Below are positions 43,558-52,639 of a stretch of 64,000 nucleotides of DNA, one piece after another. The stretch comes from Pedobacter gandavensis (GTDB lineage: Bacteria; Bacteroidota; Bacteroidia; Sphingobacteriales; Sphingobacteriaceae). The stretch spans positions 186,001-250,000 of the forward strand of contig NZ_WNXC01000001.1 of the NCBI RefSeq assembly GCF_014172405.1, read 5' to 3'. Made by a program: the position numbers and the translations under genes. Below the pieces are notes generated by a model. It did not search any database and was not told the DNA's origin. It saw only the letters and a list, made by a program, of their open reading frames with translations. Position 1 is the first letter of the stretch; every line of letters starts with the position of its first letter.

Positions 43558-46500
43558 ATGGTTTATATGAAAAAATGCTGCGCTTTATTGTGCCTATCTC
43601 TGGTCCATTTATTGGCCTTTAGTCAGTCGAAAGTTTTATGGCAGATTGGGGATAAGGACCATTCAGGTAAAGAATTTAAATTGGCTTCGAATAATGAATA
43701 CACTTCATTTATACAAAATTTCGGTGGCGAAAATCTATGCTATTCAATTGGCTATTCGCAACCGGATAAACATTGGTCATATGTCTTACCCGGCCCTTTA
43801 GATAGCTGGGCTGGCGGGGGCTATTGGGCAGGTTTTTACCCTAGACATTTTCCGAGAATATTCTTTAATCTAAATAAAACATCCGCAAAAACAGGCTATC
43901 GTCTGGTGATTAACTTTGCCGACGCAAACAATAAACCAGGGACTGTTTTTAGAATAGACATTAATGGTCATCAACAGGAAATCGCTTTGAAACCTGGGAG
44001 TGGAAAAGGGATTAATGGTGATTTTAACTCAGCCATACCACAAAGCCTAAGTATTCCTATTGCAGCTTCCTGGGTAAAAGAAGGGATGAATACCATTCAA
44101 ATGGCAAATATTAAAGGCTCATGGGCAGCGTTTGATAACCTGGAGTTTTATGCCCATCAAGCAGAAACAATCGTTAAAGGTACCAGCTCCTTAATCGTAT
44201 CGGTAAAGCCTGCCAATTTTGAAATGATCAAAGCAGGAAAAAGGACTCAGCCTTTGCTAATTGATATCAATCAGATTGATCAGGACCAGGAATTAAAAAT
44301 TATGCTGGATGGTAAGCTTGTGGCTAAGCGTGTAGTAGAGCAGGGGCATAGTATCCTGGAAGTTCCAATGGCTGTTGTAAATCAACAGAAATCATCAATT
44401 GTGAAGGTGATTTCAAATGATCAGGTTATTTATTCGGGAAAGATAAGTCGTTCAAAACAACAGCTCCATACACCTTCCGACGATGTAGATTTATTGATGG
44501 GGACAGGGAATTCCAGGTGGATGTTCAAACCGGGGCCTGCTTTACCCTTCAGTATGGTACAAATTGCACCGGATAATCAGGATGAAGTTTGGAAAGCCGG
44601 GTATGAATATACAGTTGATAATATTATGGGCTTCAGTCATTTTTCAGACTGGACGATGTCTGGTTTATTGTTGATGCCTACCTCTGGACCACTCCAGGTG
44701 GATCCGGGGACAGAAGAAGATCCAGATCGGGGCTACAGATCAAGGATCGATAAAACCACAGAATCAGCTAAAGTGGGTAAGTACAGTGTGTTTATGACTG
44801 ATACTAAGATAAAGGCAGAAATTTCAGCAACCAGGCATGCCGCAATTCAACGGTACACCTTTCCAAAGTTGGATACCGCTTGGATTTTGATTGATTTATT
44901 TACACCAACTGAGTACCCTCAAAATTTAGTGGATGCAGTGGTGACTAAGGTCGGCAATCAAAAGATTGAAGGGCATGCAACTTATTATAACGCATTTACG
45001 GGCTACTCTTTGCAGCAGCAGTATACTGTTTATTTTGTACTGGAATTTGATAAGCCCTTTAAAAGTATGGGTGGCTGGGTAAATGAGGGAGTTAAGCCAG
45101 TTAAAGGATATATCAGTGAGTGGAATAGGAAACATGAATTTACAAGCAAACCTGTTATTACTAATGAAATTGATCGTATAAAGGGGAAAGGTGACGCAGG
45201 GGTGTTTCTAAATTTTGCCACAAAAAAAGGGGAGCAAATACAAGTTCGTTCAGGAGTTTCCTTAGTAGATATGGCTGGTGCCAGAAACAACCTGAATACT
45301 GAACTGACCATGCCATTTGGCTGGAATTTTGAAAAAGTGGTGGCAAATGCAAGGACGATCTGGGATGAATATCTGGGTCGAATTGAGATTGAAACGGACG
45401 ATCATCTTCAAAGGAAGAAGTTTTATACCAACTTGTATCGCGCGATTGGAGCCAAAGCAATTTGGAGTGATGTGGATGGCAGGTATGTGGATGAAAATGA
45501 AGAAATAAAAACACTGGAGCTTCCGGGAGATGTCATTGTGAGCGGGGAATATTGGAATACTTTCTGGAATAATCAACCGCTTTTTAATCTGGTTGCTCCA
45601 GAGTTCTCCTCAAAATGGGCACGTTCTGCTATTTCTCTTTATAAAAATAGTGGTTGGTTTAATACTGATCCAGCTGGTATTGAGCATAGTGGCGTTATGG
45701 TTGCGATGCATGTAGCCTCGCAAATTCAAAGTGCTTGGGAAAGTGGGATCCGGGATTTTGATATCGATCTTGCTTATGGAGGCTTGAAGAAAATGATGAC
45801 TATGGCACCGCAAAAGTATGCAGGTGGAGGTACTGTAGGGGTAGAGGATATTGTACCTTACATGAAGTATGGCTATATCCCTCAAGGGATGGGAGAGGTA
45901 TCCAATACCATGGAGTATTCCTTTGACGATTGGACTTTATCGCAGATGGCTTTAAGTTTGAACAAAACTGAAGATTGCAAGTATTTCCTGAAAAGATCAG
46001 AAAGTTGGAAAACCTTGATGGATTCAAAAACTGGATTTATCAGACCTAAAGATAAAGAAGGGAATTGGGTAACACCTTTTGACCCTTATCATACTCCTGG
46101 TTTTGTGGAAGGAAATGCCTTTAATTATACCTGGTTTGTACCCCAGGACCCCCAGTCGCTGATTACCATGATGGGTAAAGACCGATTTGTAGAAAGGCTG
46201 AACACAGCAATGGAAAAGTCCGCAATTGCAAATTTTAATGCTGCTGGTGATAATTTCGAATTATTTCCTGTTAATCATGGAAATGAACCTACAATGCAGG
46301 TATCTTATTTATTTAACTGGGCAAAAAAGCCTTGGTTAACTCAAAAATGGAATCGCGCAATACAGGAGCAATACTATGGCACAACTCCATATGACGGCTA
46401 TCTTGGAGACGAGGATTTAGGACAAATGAGCAGTTGGTTTATCATGAGTACCCTTGGTTTGTTTCAAATGGATGGTGGAACCTCAATTGGTTCTTATTAT

Positions 46501-46740
46501 GAACTAGGAAGTCCAAGATACCCTAAGGCAATTATAAAACTAGACCATAAGTATAATAGAGGAGCAGAATTTATTATTGAAGCAAAGAATGCCTCGAAAA
46601 ATAATAAATATATACAATCAGCAACCCTAAATGGTAAACCTATAGCAGGATTTAGGATTCTTCAAGCTGAAGTACTAAAGGGAGGAAAGTTATTGTTGGA
46701 TATGGGGCCAGAACCAAATAAACGCTGGGGCTTAGAATAA
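43558..46740 (+). CDS. GH92 alpha-mannosidase-like enzyme with N-terminal PL4-type CBM domain
   Basis: This 1060-residue exported protein may start at ATG 43558 or 43567; the latter gives MKKCC with a normal signal peptide. The first domain (about 22-200, VLWQIGDKDHSGKEF and WAGFYPRHFPRIFF) resembles the CBM-like module of PL4 rhamnogalacturonan lyases. GH92 follows: an N-terminal sandwich (VDLLMGTGNSRWMFKPGP) and an (alpha/alpha)6 barrel with EVSNTMEYSFDDW and GDEDLGQMSSWF. Typical GH92 enzymes read EDCGQMSAW, so the Cys is Leu here. WNTFWNNQPLF replaces the usual WDT-R loop. Calcium-dependent inverting cleavage of alpha-mannosides is the family function; these changes may shift specificity. 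Confidence 0.88.
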   Translation: MVYMKKCCALLCLSLVHLLAFSQSKVLWQIGDKDHSGKEFKLASNNEYTSFIQNFGGENLCYSIGYSQPDKHWSYVLPGPLDSWAGGGYWAGFYPRHFPRIFFNLNKTSAKTGYRLVINFADANNKPGTVFRIDINGHQQEIALKPGSGKGINGDFNSAIPQSLSIPIAASWVKEGMNTIQMANIKGSWAAFDNLEFYAHQAETIVKGTSSLIVSVKPANFEMIKAGKRTQPLLIDINQIDQDQELKIMLDGKLVAKRVVEQGHSILEVPMAVVNQQKSSIVKVISNDQVIYSGKISRSKQQLHTPSDDVDLLMGTGNSRWMFKPGPALPFSMVQIAPDNQDEVWKAGYEYTVDNIMGFSHFSDWTMSGLLLMPTSGPLQVDPGTEEDPDRGYRSRIDKTTESAKVGKYSVFMTDTKIKAEISATRHAAIQRYTFPKLDTAWILIDLFTPTEYPQNLVDAVVTKVGNQKIEGHATYYNAFTGYSLQQQYTVYFVLEFDKPFKSMGGWVNEGVKPVKGYISEWNRKHEFTSKPVITNEIDRIKGKGDAGVFLNFATKKGEQIQVRSGVSLVDMAGARNNLNTELTMPFGWNFEKVVANARTIWDEYLGRIEIETDDHLQRKKFYTNLYRAIGAKAIWSDVDGRYVDENEEIKTLELPGDVIVSGEYWNTFWNNQPLFNLVAPEFSSKWARSAISLYKNSGWFNTDPAGIEHSGVMVAMHVASQIQSAWESGIRDFDIDLAYGGLKKMMTMAPQKYAGGGTVGVEDIVPYMKYGYIPQGMGEVSNTMEYSFDDWTLSQMALSLNKTEDCKYFLKRSESWKTLMDSKTGFIRPKDKEGNWVTPFDPYHTPGFVEGNAFNYTWFVPQDPQSLITMMGKDRFVERLNTAMEKSAIANFNAAGDNFELFPVNHGNEPTMQVSYLFNWAKKPWLTQKWNRAIQEQYYGTTPYDGYLGDEDLGQMSSWFIMSTLGLFQMDGGTSIGSYYELGSPRYPKAIIKLDHKYNRGAEFIIEAKNASKNNKYIQSATLNGKPIAGFRILQAEVLKGGKLLLDMGPEPNKRWGLE

Positions 46741-46751
46741 TTTAAGAGCAT

Positions 46752-48908
46752 ATGAAAATTTGTTACGTGTTTCTGGTAGTTCAGTTACTGACTTCGTCGG
46801 TGTTTGCTCAAATGCCTGGTTATAAGAATAATTGGGCAGTAGCTCCGGCTAAAGTCCCTTCGGATGTTTCTGTAGACGGCCCCTTAATGGGGAATGGTGA
46901 TGTGACCATGAGTGTAGGGTTTAAAGAAGGTGATCTAAGTTTTTATATAGGAAAGAATGACTTTTGGCGGTTGCGCTCAAAAGCAGATGGCTTATCTGGC
47001 CCCAGAATAGTCGGCATTTTAGGTTTGAAAATCGACGGTTTTCGGGAGGCTGGTTTTACTGCTGAGCAGCTGCTGAGTAATGGGATTACGACCAGTCTCT
47101 TGAAGAAATCAGCGGAAAAATTGGCGGTAAAATCTTGGATATCAGCTACCCGAAACTTGATTTTTATAGAACTGAAAGCAATTGATAAAGCGGTTAAGGT
47201 CTCTGTTGAACTGACTACGCCAGAAAATAGTATGGCAAAACTGAAGACTGGAAAATCTGGTGATGTGGATTGGTTGATTCGTTCTTTTGTGGACAGTGTA
47301 GACATCCCTACCTCAGCAGTAATTGCCTTGAAAGTATTAAATACTGAGCAGAGATTGCTAGTCGTTACTCCAGGTAAACCATTGACAATTGCACTTGCAA
47401 TAGAAAGTAATTTCAAGCACAAAAATCCGGCAGCTGAGGGCTTAAATCAATTAAAAAAGATCAATGGAGATTCCGTTGTTAAAATCGCGCAGCAACACGA
47501 TGATTGGTGGAAGGGATATTGGGGTAAATCCTCCATAATAGTCCAGGATACTGTGCTGATGAAGGCTTATTATCAGGGCTTATATACCATGGCGGCCTGC
47601 AGTCGTGATCCTAAATTTCCGCCGGGCATATTTGGCTGGACTACTACAGATTCGCCGGGGTGGAATGGTGATTATCATTTAAACTACAATTTTCAGGCTC
47701 CTTTTTATGGGTTGTTTTCTGCCAATCGAATCCAGCAGGCTAGGCCACATGATGCAGCACTTTTAGATTTTATGCCGAGGGGTGAATGGTATGCGAAAAA
47801 TGTCACCCATACCCGGGGGATATTGTATCCTGTTGGAATCGGACCTATGGGAATTGAGGTCACCAGGGATTTTGAGAAATATAACAATGGTCAGGATTTC
47901 GAAAAAGGAGGTCTGTTCTTCGGACAGCGATCCAATGCGATTTATGGCTTACTGAATATGGCACAAGGCTGGAGAACGACATATGATAAAGCGTATGGTA
48001 AGCAGATTTATCCTTATGCACTCGCAGTTGTGAGTTTCTGGGAGGATTACTTGAAGTATGAGGGTGGCAGGTATGTGATTTATGGCGATGCGATTCATGA
48101 AGGATCCGGAAAGGACAAGAATCCAATTTTATCAATTGGTCTTATCCGTAATGCATTTGATTTGATGATCGACTTAAGCTCTACTCTAAACAAGGATATA
48201 GTCAGACAAGGGAAATGGAAGGATATTTTAAATAAACTCAGTGATTTTCCAGTACAGACCAGAAATGGACAAAAGGTTTTCCGCTATACCGAAGAAGGGG
48301 TGGATTGGTGGGATGGCAATGGTTTGGGGATTCAGCAAATTTACCCTGCAAATGCCATTACCCTGGATAGTAAGTCGGAGTTGTTAACGATTTCGCGTAA
48401 TACCATTGGAGAAATGAAAAGATGGCATGATTCCAATACCAGTAACAGCTTTTTTATGGCAGCAATTCGGGTGGGTTATGATCCGGTTGTTGTGATGAAG
48501 GAATTACATAATTATGCTCTAAATACTTATCCAAATGGATTTATGCGTAACAATCCTCATGGTATTGAAAATAGCTGCACAGTAGAAAACGCGTTAAATG
48601 AGATGCTCTGTATGAGTGTCGGGAATGTAATACGCCTATTCAATATTCCGAAGGGCCAGGATGCGAGTTTTAAAAATATCAGAACCTGGGGTGCTTTTTT
48701 AGTTTCCGCCCGGTTAGATCATGGACTTGTTTCTGAACTGAAAATCATCAGTGAGCAAGGAAGACCTTGTACGATTGTTAATCCATGGCAGGGGAAGAAA
48801 GTACTATTAATCAGAAATGGAAAAAAAGGAGAAACCTTATCTGGTAATAAAATTACTTTTAAGACTACCATTAATGAAATGGTAGCGATGCAATTGTTAG
48901 AACCCTAA
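46752..48908 (+). CDS. GH95-like (alpha/alpha)6-barrel glycosidase
   Basis: This 718-residue exported protein has a signal peptide ending near TSSVFAQ. The N-terminal sandwich starts PAKVPSDVSVDGPLMGNGD, matching the GH95/GH65-like theme of a lead motif with G(N)G. The helical barrel includes GWTTTDSPGWNGDYHLNYN near residue 300, equivalent to the W-x-(D)YH(t)N(i)N motif of GH95, and later GIENSCTVENALNEMLCMS. Members of this clan act on alpha-L-fucosides or alpha-L-galactosides. The match is looser than for the other enzymes, so a neighbouring clan member is possible. It is the last gene of the operon, 11 bp after GH92. Confidence 0.7.
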   Translation: MKICYVFLVVQLLTSSVFAQMPGYKNNWAVAPAKVPSDVSVDGPLMGNGDVTMSVGFKEGDLSFYIGKNDFWRLRSKADGLSGPRIVGILGLKIDGFREAGFTAEQLLSNGITTSLLKKSAEKLAVKSWISATRNLIFIELKAIDKAVKVSVELTTPENSMAKLKTGKSGDVDWLIRSFVDSVDIPTSAVIALKVLNTEQRLLVVTPGKPLTIALAIESNFKHKNPAAEGLNQLKKINGDSVVKIAQQHDDWWKGYWGKSSIIVQDTVLMKAYYQGLYTMAACSRDPKFPPGIFGWTTTDSPGWNGDYHLNYNFQAPFYGLFSANRIQQARPHDAALLDFMPRGEWYAKNVTHTRGILYPVGIGPMGIEVTRDFEKYNNGQDFEKGGLFFGQRSNAIYGLLNMAQGWRTTYDKAYGKQIYPYALAVVSFWEDYLKYEGGRYVIYGDAIHEGSGKDKNPILSIGLIRNAFDLMIDLSSTLNKDIVRQGKWKDILNKLSDFPVQTRNGQKVFRYTEEGVDWWDGNGLGIQQIYPANAITLDSKSELLTISRNTIGEMKRWHDSNTSNSFFMAAIRVGYDPVVVMKELHNYALNTYPNGFMRNNPHGIENSCTVENALNEMLCMSVGNVIRLFNIPKGQDASFKNIRTWGAFLVSARLDHGLVSELKIISEQGRPCTIVNPWQGKKVLLIRNGKKGETLSGNKITFKTTINEMVAMQLLEP

Positions 48909-49121
48909 TGTAGTAGTTGGTGTTGATCATAACTAAGGCTTAAGATTGAACAATTCAGCCTGAGTTTTCTGATTCTGCATTTAAGCTATTTATTGGATAA
49001 ACTCAAATATCTAAAACCTATTGTCATTCTGCAATGTTAATCTAGCTAAATTGAATGGGTTGCGCTAAACAAAACGTCAATTGTTTCTTTTTATCATAAA
49101 TAAGTATTAAGGTGATAAATC
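48909..49121 (+). other. Intergenic region after the glycan operon
   Basis: 213 bp between the GH95-like and GH130 genes. A weak hairpin (ACTAAGGCT with AGCCTGAGT, one mismatch, 16-base loop, about 48930-48965) lacks a T tract. No other gene or site was recognised. Confidence 0.3.
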
Positions 49122-50126
49122 ATGATACGAGTTACAAAAGAAGGTGTTATACTTAGAAAAACAGATTTAGATTTTGAAAATGAAGCGGTATTGAATCCTG
49201 CGATAATACGTGAAGGGGATTCCGTTTATTTATTCTACAGGGCTGTGAGAAAAGGTAACTATTCCAGTATAGGTTTTTGTAAATTGGATGGGCCTTTAAT
49301 GGTTAAAGAACGCCTTCATGTGCCTCTTCTTGTTCCCGAATTTGAGTATGAATCGCATGGAATGGAAGATCCACGTATTGTGAAAATTGATGATTTATAT
49401 TACCTGACATATGTCGCGTATAATGGTATGGATGCCTTCGGCGCATTAGCTACATCAAAAGACCTGAAGCATTTCGATAAGCAGGGATTGATCGTTCCTG
49501 CAATTAAGATCAATGAATTTAGAGATATTGTTCTGCCTCTGGATAAAGTAACCAATAAATATTTTACTATGAATACCGGAAATGGTTTTCTGATGAATAA
49601 AGATGTGGTTTTCTTTCCCCGGCGAATTAACAACAAATTGTACTTCATACATCGCATAAAGCCAGAAATACAATTGGTTGCGATAAATAGTTTGCAGGAA
49701 CTTACCAAAGAGTTTTGGCAAAACTATTTCAGGCACTTTGAAGAAAACATCATGCTTACACCAAGATACAGTCAGGAATTGAGTTATATAGGTGCCGGTT
49801 GTCCGCCTATCGAAACAAAAGAGGGCTGGTTGCTGATTTACCATGGTGTGCAGGAGGTAGCAAAAAAGTATACTTATTCAGTTCGTGTGGCCTTATTAGA
49901 TTTAGATGATCCCCGCAAAGAAATTGCCCAGTTACCTTACCAGTTATTCAAGCCAATGAATGATTATGAATTATCCGGAGTCGTAAATAAAGTCTGTTTT
50001 CCTACGGGAACAGCTTTATTTGGTGATACATTATATATTTATTATGGTGCAGCTGATGAACAGATAGCCTGTGCATCTTTAAGCCTTTCTTCCTTACTGG
50101 ATGAATTGTTAGTCATAAAAATTTAA
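49122..50126 (+). CDS. GH130-family mannoside phosphorylase-like enzyme
   Basis: This 334-residue cytoplasmic protein is a five-bladed propeller of GH130. The family motif is ESHGMEDPRIVKIDDLYYLTY near residues 78-98 in pieces, with the catalytic Asp within the EDPR segment. AVLNPAIIREGDSVYLFYRA near residue 22 and GAGCPPIETKEGWLLIYHG near 225 are also typical. Members phosphorolyse or hydrolyse beta-mannosides. No signal peptide, so imported mannosides would be the substrate. It lies 3 bp before the flavin reductase gene and 213 bp after the exported glycan operon, whose alpha-mannosidase-like product may provide related sugars. Confidence 0.9.
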   Translation: MIRVTKEGVILRKTDLDFENEAVLNPAIIREGDSVYLFYRAVRKGNYSSIGFCKLDGPLMVKERLHVPLLVPEFEYESHGMEDPRIVKIDDLYYLTYVAYNGMDAFGALATSKDLKHFDKQGLIVPAIKINEFRDIVLPLDKVTNKYFTMNTGNGFLMNKDVVFFPRRINNKLYFIHRIKPEIQLVAINSLQELTKEFWQNYFRHFEENIMLTPRYSQELSYIGAGCPPIETKEGWLLIYHGVQEVAKKYTYSVRVALLDLDDPRKEIAQLPYQLFKPMNDYELSGVVNKVCFPTGTALFGDTLYIYYGAADEQIACASLSLSSLLDELLVIKI

Positions 50127-50129
50127 TTT

Positions 50130-50810
50130 ATGGAAAATAGGAAAGAGTATATTGTAAAAATAAAATCAACTGAGCACATTACTCATGATGTATTGAAAAT
50201 TATTACGGAGAAGCCTTTTTCTTTTAGTTTTTCTCCTGGGCAGGCTACAGAGGTTTCCATCAATAAGAAGGACTGGGTAAATGAACTCAGACCTTTCACT
50301 TTTACCTGTCTTCCAGAAGAAGACCATTTAGAATTTACAATTAAAACCTATCCTTTACGTAAAGGGGTAACTAATCAGCTTTTAAGTTTGGTTGAAAATG
50401 ATGAATTGATTTTACATGAAGTTTTCGGAACCATCTCTTATAAAGGTGAAGGCATATTTATAGCCGGTGGTGCAGGTGTAACGCCTTTCATTGGTATTTT
50501 TAGGTACCTCCAGTCGAAAAATGAAATAGGGAATAACATGTTGATTTTTGCCAATAAAACCAAAGGTGATATTATACTTGAACAGGAATTTGATAAATTA
50601 TTAAATAAGAATTTTATTAATATTTTATCGCGGGATAAGGTTGATGGATATGCACACGGCCATATTACAAAAGAGTTTCTTAAAGCCAATATTAGCGATT
50701 TTAGCAAAAAAATTTATGTTTGTGGCCCGGAGTTAATGATGGATGCAATAGAAAAGCATTTATACGATTTAGGCGTGAATGAGAGATCCATTATTAAAGA
50801 GGAGTTTTAA
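50130..50810 (+). CDS. Small FNR-family flavin/ferredoxin reductase
   Basis: This 226-residue cytoplasmic protein holds only the FAD-binding and NAD-binding domains of the ferredoxin-NADP reductase family. RPFTFTCLP near residue 51 is the FAD motif R-x-(Y/F)-(S/T), FIAGGAGVTPFIGIFRYL near 110 is the pyridine-nucleotide glycine motif, and VCGPELMMDA near 197 is the C-terminal motif. No iron-sulfur domain is present. Its partner is unknown; it overlaps no gene but follows GH130 by 3 bp, an odd couple for sugar and electron-transfer genes. The family call is secure. Confidence 0.88.
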   Translation: MENRKEYIVKIKSTEHITHDVLKIITEKPFSFSFSPGQATEVSINKKDWVNELRPFTFTCLPEEDHLEFTIKTYPLRKGVTNQLLSLVENDELILHEVFGTISYKGEGIFIAGGAGVTPFIGIFRYLQSKNEIGNNMLIFANKTKGDIILEQEFDKLLNKNFINILSRDKVDGYAHGHITKEFLKANISDFSKKIYVCGPELMMDAIEKHLYDLGVNERSIIKEEF

Positions 50811-50817
50811 GGGGCAG

Positions 50818-51138
50818 TTATTCTAAAATGGCTTTAGCTTCCAGGTATTCTTCTAAGCCAAAAGCGCCATATTCTCTGCCTATTCCAGATTGTTTAAAGC
50901 CTCCGAATGGCGCTTTTGAGTCGTGAAAAATACCATTAATACAAATTCTTCCAGCATCTACCTGTGATGCCACACGATACGCACTTTCTTTACTAGCGGA
51001 GCTAATATAAGCCGCTAGCCCATAGCTGGTGTCATTAGCTATTGCAATAGCATCGTCTTCATTTTTATAGGGAATAATAGCTAATATCGGCCCAAAAATT
51101 TCTTCCTGAGCAATACGCAGCTTTTGCCCAATCTGTAC
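50818..51138 (-). pseudogene. Aldehyde dehydrogenase C-terminal remnant
   Basis: Read on the minus strand, 107 codons are open from an in-frame stop at 51139-51141 to the TAA at 50818-50820. They encode the C-terminal part of an NAD-dependent aldehyde dehydrogenase: RIAQEEIFGPILAIIPYKN, ANDTSYGLAAYISS, then APFGGFKQSGIGREYG and EEYLEAKAILE. The EEIFGP and FKxSG-x-GRE motifs are diagnostic. The catalytic Cys and coenzyme-binding half (about 370 residues) are absent, and no start is present, so this is a truncated relic. It lies tail-to-tail with the flavin reductase gene. Confidence 0.88.
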
Positions 51139-51141
51139 TTA

Positions 51142-51439
51142 GTTTTAAAATATCCATTTAATGATCCGTATTTGTTTGACAAAGGTGATGATTTTAAAAA
51201 GAGATCTATTTGCTGTAGGGCTCAATTTGTATTTGGTGTACAGCTCAATTAAACATATTGGATAAGATTTTGTTTTTCTGAGTTTTCAAGCTTAAAATCG
51301 AGTGAATTGCTTTTGTTTAGTGTGATCTATGTAGCCTTAAATGAGGGGAGATTGCAATTATTCGGGAAAAATTCGCAAAGATCGACACCCTTTTCTCTGC
51401 AACTTGTTTTATGAATACAATAACTCTAAAATTAAAAAA
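51142..51439 (+). promoter_or_regulatory. Control region with direct repeat before the alpha/beta hydrolase
   Basis: This stretch of nearly 300 bp has no gene. It contains two copies of TGTAnnGCTCAATT at 51214-51227 and 51237-51250, starts 23 bp apart, close to two helical turns. That is the arrangement expected for a regulator binding as a tandem dimer or AraC-type protein. The rest is AT-rich with no certain promoter box. Confidence 0.45.
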
Positions 51440-52153
51440 ATGGAAAATTTAGTAAAACCCCAAGGCGTGAAAAACGTAGTATTGGTCCATGGAGCCTTCG
51501 CTGATGGTTCTGGGTATAAAGGTGTTCATGAGGCCCTTACTAAACAAGGTTATCATGTAACCGCAGTTCAAAACCCATTAACCTCCCTGAAAGATGATAT
51601 CACAGCAACAAATCTGGCGCTGGATGCTCTGGATGGTCCTGCGATCCTTGCTGGCCATTCCTGGGGAGGAGCTGTAATTACTCAGGCAGGTAGTCATCCT
51701 AAAGTTGCCGGGTTAGTGTATATTGCTGCTTTCCAACCTGATAATGGAGAGACCGCATTGCAGTGGTTTCAGACAGCTCCTCCAGCTGAGGAAAATGGAG
51801 TACTGCCTCCTGATGACAAGGGCATCGTTTACTATGATAAAGCAAAGTTTCATGCTGGTTTTTGCGGTGATTTGAGTAAAGAAGAGGCTGAGTTTATGTA
51901 TGCATCACAGGGTGCATTTTATGGTGAATGTTTTGTAAGTCCAATTACCAATGCCGCATGGAGAACCAAACCGACATTCGGCATTGTCGCTACTGACGAC
52001 AAAAGCATCAATCCTGAAATTCAGCATGCTATGTACAAACGTTCTAATACCAAAGTTACAGAAGTTAAAGGTAGTCATGCCGTTTATATCTCACAGCCCC
52101 AGAAAGTAGCCGCAGTTATTGCAGAAGCAGCACAAGCTGTATCTGTAAAATAA
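51440..52153 (+). CDS. Alpha/beta hydrolase
   Basis: ATG 51440 is chosen (237 residues) because the family N terminus KNVVLVHGAFADGSGYKGV follows closely; the in-frame extension to 51341 has no homologous look. The nucleophile elbow AGHSWGGAVI gives Ser near residue 73, and the late His is in VKGSHAVYISQP. This is the small EstC/salicylate-esterase-like group of hydrolases. A tandem direct repeat lies about 190 bp upstream and a terminator follows. No signal peptide; substrate unknown. Confidence 0.88.
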   Translation: MENLVKPQGVKNVVLVHGAFADGSGYKGVHEALTKQGYHVTAVQNPLTSLKDDITATNLALDALDGPAILAGHSWGGAVITQAGSHPKVAGLVYIAAFQPDNGETALQWFQTAPPAEENGVLPPDDKGIVYYDKAKFHAGFCGDLSKEEAEFMYASQGAFYGECFVSPITNAAWRTKPTFGIVATDDKSINPEIQHAMYKRSNTKVTEVKGSHAVYISQPQKVAAVIAEAAQAVSVK

Positions 52154-52175
52154 CCTGGTTGTTCGACATAATTTA

Positions 52176-52215
52176 TACCCCATTTGTCGCAATAGGTGAA
52201 TGGGGTAATTTCCTG
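52176..52215. terminator. Terminator hairpin between convergent genes
   Basis: TACCCCATT (52176-52184) pairs perfectly with AATGGGGTA (52199-52207) around a 14-base loop. A moderately T-rich tract follows. It separates the alpha/beta hydrolase from the small minus-strand gene. Confidence 0.65.
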
Positions 52216-52230
52216 TACTATTTTTTGATA

Positions 52231-52419
52231 TTACTTAATTTGGGTTTTGGATGCTTCTTTTTTTTCTACTTCAGAATTTAACAATTCTGTTGATTTGGCT
52301 TTGTCCCATGTGTGATCTTCTCTAAAATCTTCATCTGGATGAAAATAATAATTTCTTCTTTTGAAAGAGGTCTTCACAATGGAGTCAGACTTGGTCTTTT
52401 CATTAAGTTTTGCTTTCAT
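52231..52419 (-). CDS. Small hypothetical charged protein
   Basis: This 62-codon minus-strand ORF encodes a hydrophilic, strongly charged protein with the segment NYYFHPDEDFREDHTWDKAK. It has no signal peptide, membrane segment or known motif. It stands in its own interval between a terminator and the divergent DUF4142 gene and is not covered by another gene, which favours it being real. I do not recognise a family; the call rests on position and composition. Confidence 0.45.
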   Translation of the reverse strand: MKAKLNEKTKSDSIVKTSFKRRNYYFHPDEDFREDHTWDKAKSTELLNSEVEKKEASKTQIK

Positions 52420-52639
52420 GACTTTAGATTTTAATGACCAGATTCAATAATATATAACAGTTGGCGGTACATGTAGTTTGGTAAAAGAAACTTTTTGTTA
52501 AAAAAACTGGATATATCAGGCCAATGAGATCAAGATAGGGATGATCTAATTTGATCCCTTTTTTGTAGGATTCAAAACTTTTTGTGCAGTCGATGAGTTT
52601 AAAGCCTTTGAACTATAGCATCTTTTAAAATATAAGACG

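Noticed and set aside
51341..51439. N-terminal extension of the alpha/beta hydrolase
   Set aside because: The added 33 residues have no family similarity, while ATG 51440 begins close to the conserved VLVHGAF strand.
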